DNA of 15,364 bases from an uncultured Lachnospiraceae bacterium (GTDB lineage: Bacteria > Bacillota > Clostridia > Lachnospirales > Lachnospiraceae), in assembly GCA_947589175.1 (NCBI GenBank), contig CANPZR010000033.1, forward strand, positions 1 to 15,364. The letters are read 5' to 3'. Below are positions 12,463-15,364 of the stretch, piece by piece (within the stretch, counting starts at the first letter, position 1; each line of letters starts with the position of its first letter). A program made the translations under genes and the position numbers. Below the pieces are notes generated by a model that was not told the origin of the DNA, searched no databases, and saw nothing but the letters and a program-made list of their open reading frames with translations.

Positions 12463-15364
12463 TTAAATAAAGTCCAAAAGAGACATCTGATCGTTCAGCG
12501 GCAGGTTCCCGAGAAGCCCCATCTCCCGCATTTTATCCACGATTGTGCCGGTGACCTTGCACCGGTTCTTAAAGTTCTCGCAGGAGGTAAAGGGGCCGTC
12601 CTTTACGGCGTCCACGACGCCCTCCGCCGCCTTGTCACCCATGCCGTCGATGCTGTTGAGCGAGGGCATGATTTTCCCGTCCACGATCTGGAAATTCTTC
12701 GCCTGGGCGGTAAAGATGTCAATGGGCGTAAACTCGTATCCTCTGGCGTACATCTCCTGCACGATCTTCATATCCCCGTAAGCCGCCTGGTCCTTGGCGG
12801 ATAGCTCGTTCATACGCCTCTTATAATCCTTCATGGTCTCCTCGAGTCGCTCTTTTCCCTGGCACATAATCTCATAGTCGAACGCCTTGGCGCGGATGCT
12901 GAAAAAGGCGGCGTAATAGGCCAACGGGTAATACACCTTGAAATAGGCGATGCGGAACGCCATCATGACGTATGCCACCGCGTGGGCCTTCGGAAACATG
13001 TACTTGATTTTCTTGCACGACTCGATGTACCACGGCTCCACGCCCGCCTCGGTCATCGCCTTCTCCATCTCCGGCGTCAGGCCCTTGCCCTTCCGGACGC
13101 TCTCCATAATTTTAAACGCCTGCCCGTTCTCCACGCCGGTGTGAATGAGGTAGGTCATGATGTCGTCTCTGGTACAGATAGCGGTGGACAGGGTGCAGTC
13201 GCCCCTCGCGATGTAGTACTGCGCGTTGTTCAGCCACACGTCCGTCCCGTGCGACAGGCCGGAAATCCGCACTAAGTCCGAGAAATTCTTCGGCTTTGTG
13301 TCCCGGAGCATCTGCATGACAAATTCCGTGCCAAATTCCGGGATTCCAAGGCTCCCCAGATCGCAGTCCGGCAAGGCGTCCGGCGGAAGCTCTAAGGCGC
13401 TTGTGTCCGCAAAGAGCGACAGCACCTTCGGATCGTCGAGGCTGATGCCCTTGGCGTCCACTCCTGTGATATCCTCCAGCATACGGATCATCGTGGGATC
13501 ATCGTGCCCAAGTATGTCCAGCTTTAAGAGGTTGTGGTCGATGGAGTGATAGTCAAAATGCGTCGTGATAATGGCCGTATCCATGTCGTTCGCCGGGTGC
13601 TGCACCGGAGTAAAGGTGTAAATGTCCCATCCCATCGGCAGCACCACGATGCCGCCGGGGTGCTGTCCCGTGGCGCGCCGGACGCCCACGCAGCCCTCGA
13701 TCAGGCGCTCAATCTCCTCGTTGCGCTTGTGGATTCCCTGCTCCTCGTAAAATTTCTTCACATAGCCGTAGGCGGTCTTGTCCGCCAGCGTGCCGATGGT
13801 GCCGGCGCGGAACGTCTGCCCCGCCCCGAAAATGACCTCGGTGTAGTTGTGCGCCTTGCTCTGGTACTCCCCGGAAAAGTTCAGGTCGATATCCGGCTCC
13901 TTGTCCCCGTAAAATCCGAGAAATGTCTCGAAGGGAATATCGTGCCCGTCCCGCACCAGAGGCTCCCCGCACACCGGACAGTCGCGCGGCGGCATATCGT
14001 ACCCGGAGCTGCCCGCGAACGCCTTCACCTGCTCGGAGTCAAAATCCGAGTAGTGGCATTTTTTACAGTAATAATGGGCTGGCAGCGGATTTACCTCCGT
14101 GATTCCGGACATCGTGGCCACAAAGGAGGAGCCGACCGAGCCACGGGAGCCCACCAGATAGCCGTCCTCGTTGGATTTCCACACCAGCTTCTGGGCGATA
14201 ATATACATCACGGCAAATCCGTTCTTGATAATTGAGTTCAGCTCGTGCTCCAGCCGCTCCGACACCTGCGGCGGAAGGTCCTCGCCGTACATGGATGTGG
14301 CCTTCCGGTAACAGATTTCCCGCAGCTCCTGGTCGGAATTGGGAATCACCGGCGGGCACTTGTCCGGGAACACCGGGCTCATCTTCTCCACCATGTCCGC
14401 GATTTTGTTCGTGTTGGTCACCACCACCTCCATCGCCTTTTCCTCGCCCAGATAGGAAAATTCCTGCAGCATCTCCTCGGTGGTCCGCAGATACAGGGGC
14501 GGCTGGCTGTCCTCGTCCGATTTCATCTTCTTGCAGGCAAATAAAATTTCCCTGTAAATGGCGTCCTCCGGATCCAGAAAATGCACGTCGCAGGTCGCGC
14601 AGACCGGCTTATTGTACGTTTCCCCCAGCTTCACAATCCGGCGGTTGATATCCTTTAAATCCTCCCACGAATTGATGTGCTCATAGGCGCCCTTCTCGGA
14701 GGCCAGCATAAACTCGTTGTTCGCCAGGGGCTGAATCTCCAGATAATCATAAAATTTCACAAGCTCCTCGATCCGCTCGTCGTCCTCGTCGTCCAGAATC
14801 GCGCGGCAGAGCTCTCCCGCCTCGCAGGCGGAGCCCACGATCAGCCCCTCCCGCCACTTCATCAGCTGGCTCTTGGGAATCCTCGGCCGTCTAAAAAAGT
14901 AATCCAGATGCCCCATCGATACCAGTCGGTACAGATTGACGCGCCCCACCTCGTTTTTCGCCAGAATAATGGCGTGGTAGCTGGGCTTTTTCTTGATAAT
15001 CTCCGGAGCGCAGTGGGTGCGCTCGTACAGGGCGTCCAGATCGGAAATCCCCTGTTTTTCCAGGCGCGGAATCATTTTTTCAAAAATCTCCGCCGTGGCC
15101 TCCGCGTCCTCCACGGCGCGGTGGTGGTTCACTAACGATATTTTCAGCGCCTTTGCCACCGCGTCCAGCGTGTATTTTGCCATGTGGGGAAAGAGCACCC
15201 GCGCGATTCCCACCGTGTCCACCACGGCAAATTCGGTGGAAAGTCCCTGCTCCGCGCCCTTTTTGCATATAAAGCTGTAATCAAAGGAGGCGTTGTGCGC
15301 CACGAGCACGCAGTCCTCGCAGAACGCCAGAAATTCCGGCAGCACCTGCTCAATGCCGGGGGCG
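12463..15364 (-). CDS. polC: DNA polymerase III PolC, Gram-positive type, N terminus outside the window
   Basis: PolC is the replicative polymerase of low-GC Gram-positives, with a built-in 3'-5' proofreading exonuclease. The frame is open at the window edge; 966 residues are present, so roughly the first third (N-terminal domains, first half of PHP, exonuclease motif I) is missing. In order: exonuclease motif VAHNASFD and motif III HRAVEDAEATAEIF; second half of the PHP domain (KPVCATCDVHFLDPEDAIYRE); a four-Cys zinc site (YYCKKCHYS and DCPVCGEP); palm EPDIDLNFSGEYQ with two catalytic aspartates; GQHPGGIVV; and KLDILGHDDPT with the third. The C terminus ends NDQMSLLDFI, as usual for the family. 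No frameshift is seen. It lies directly upstream of tRNA-Glu. Confidence 0.97.
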   Translation of the reverse strand, partial: APGIEQVLPEFLAFCEDCVLVAHNASFDYSFICKKGAEQGLSTEFAVVDTVGIARVLFPHMAKYTLDAVAKALKISLVNHHRAVEDAEATAEIFEKMIPRLEKQGISDLDALYERTHCAPEIIKKKPSYHAIILAKNEVGRVNLYRLVSMGHLDYFFRRPRIPKSQLMKWREGLIVGSACEAGELCRAILDDEDDERIEELVKFYDYLEIQPLANNEFMLASEKGAYEHINSWEDLKDINRRIVKLGETYNKPVCATCDVHFLDPEDAIYREILFACKKMKSDEDSQPPLYLRTTEEMLQEFSYLGEEKAMEVVVTNTNKIADMVEKMSPVFPDKCPPVIPNSDQELREICYRKATSMYGEDLPPQVSERLEHELNSIIKNGFAVMYIIAQKLVWKSNEDGYLVGSRGSVGSSFVATMSGITEVNPLPAHYYCKKCHYSDFDSEQVKAFAGSSGYDMPPRDCPVCGEPLVRDGHDIPFETFLGFYGDKEPDIDLNFSGEYQSKAHNYTEVIFGAGQTFRAGTIGTLADKTAYGYVKKFYEEQGIHKRNEEIERLIEGCVGVRRATGQHPGGIVVLPMGWDIYTFTPVQHPANDMDTAIITTHFDYHSIDHNLLKLDILGHDDPTMIRMLEDITGVDAKGISLDDPKVLSLFADTSALELPPDALPDCDLGSLGIPEFGTEFVMQMLRDTKPKNFSDLVRISGLSHGTDVWLNNAQYYIARGDCTLSTAICTRDDIMTYLIHTGVENGQAFKIMESVRKGKGLTPEMEKAMTEAGVEPWYIESCKKIKYMFPKAHAVAYVMMAFRIAYFKVYYPLAYYAAFFSIRAKAFDYEIMCQGKERLEETMKDYKRRMNELSAKDQAAYGDMKIVQEMYARGYEFTPIDIFTAQAKNFQIVDGKIMPSLNSIDGMGDKAAEGVVDAVKDGPFTSCENFKNRCKVTGTIVDKMREMGLLGNLPLNDQMSLLDFI

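Noticed and set aside
13534..14235. A 233-codon plus-strand open frame opposite polC.
   Set aside because: It is a shadow of a strongly supported PolC frame in GC-rich DNA, with no start signal and no family resemblance.

Overview
The window looks like the chromosome of an anaerobic Clostridia member, most likely Lachnospiraceae. The reasons are a Gram-positive PolC, the order rimP-nusA-rnpM-ylxQ-infB-rbfA-nrnA-truB-ribF, strong GGAGG ribosome binding sites, and an IF2 with a very long low-complexity linker. Nothing in it identifies a species.

Layout, right to left because almost everything is on the minus strand. 15364-12463 is the C-terminal two thirds of DNA polymerase III PolC, cut by the window edge. 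12391-12320 is a tRNA-Glu(CTC) with its own sigma-A-type promoter and a downstream hairpin. After it come AT-richer genes of uncertain role: a 77-residue two-helix membrane protein (12232-11999), a ten-codon zinc-knuckle mini-ORF (11975-11943), a zinc-ribbon/transmembrane/SPOR protein (11928-11227), a secreted protein with a possible SH3-like end (11196-10312) and an HD-domain phosphohydrolase (10238-9795). One plus-strand gene, a membrane-anchored M1-family zinc metallopeptidase (8266-9783), converges on the HD gene.

7896-8265 is the only gene-free stretch over 300 bases. It holds the rimP leader hairpin and promoter, a five-copy 21-bp A-tract array (8040-8142), and the weakly defined promoter region of the peptidase.

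7895-1 is the conserved nusA-infB operon in nine tightly packed or overlapping genes. Together they serve 30S maturation (RimP, RbfA), transcription elongation and antitermination (NusA), RNA binding (RnpM, YlxQ), translation initiation (IF2), nanoRNA/pAp turnover (NrnA), tRNA pseudouridylation (TruB) and FMN/FAD synthesis (RibF, cut at the left edge).

The core operon is ordinary in content but carries two repeat-driven protein expansions: a SNNY/SDGY-type insertion in RibF, and Gln-rich plus Arg/Asn/Gly/Asp-rich blocks in IF2. The most unusual DNA is the 21-bp phased array between divergent promoters. The most unusual gene set is the segment between polC and rimP, which often lie closer together in Clostridia (from memory of the family). 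I see no defence system, CRISPR array, insertion sequence, prophage or known riboswitch class.
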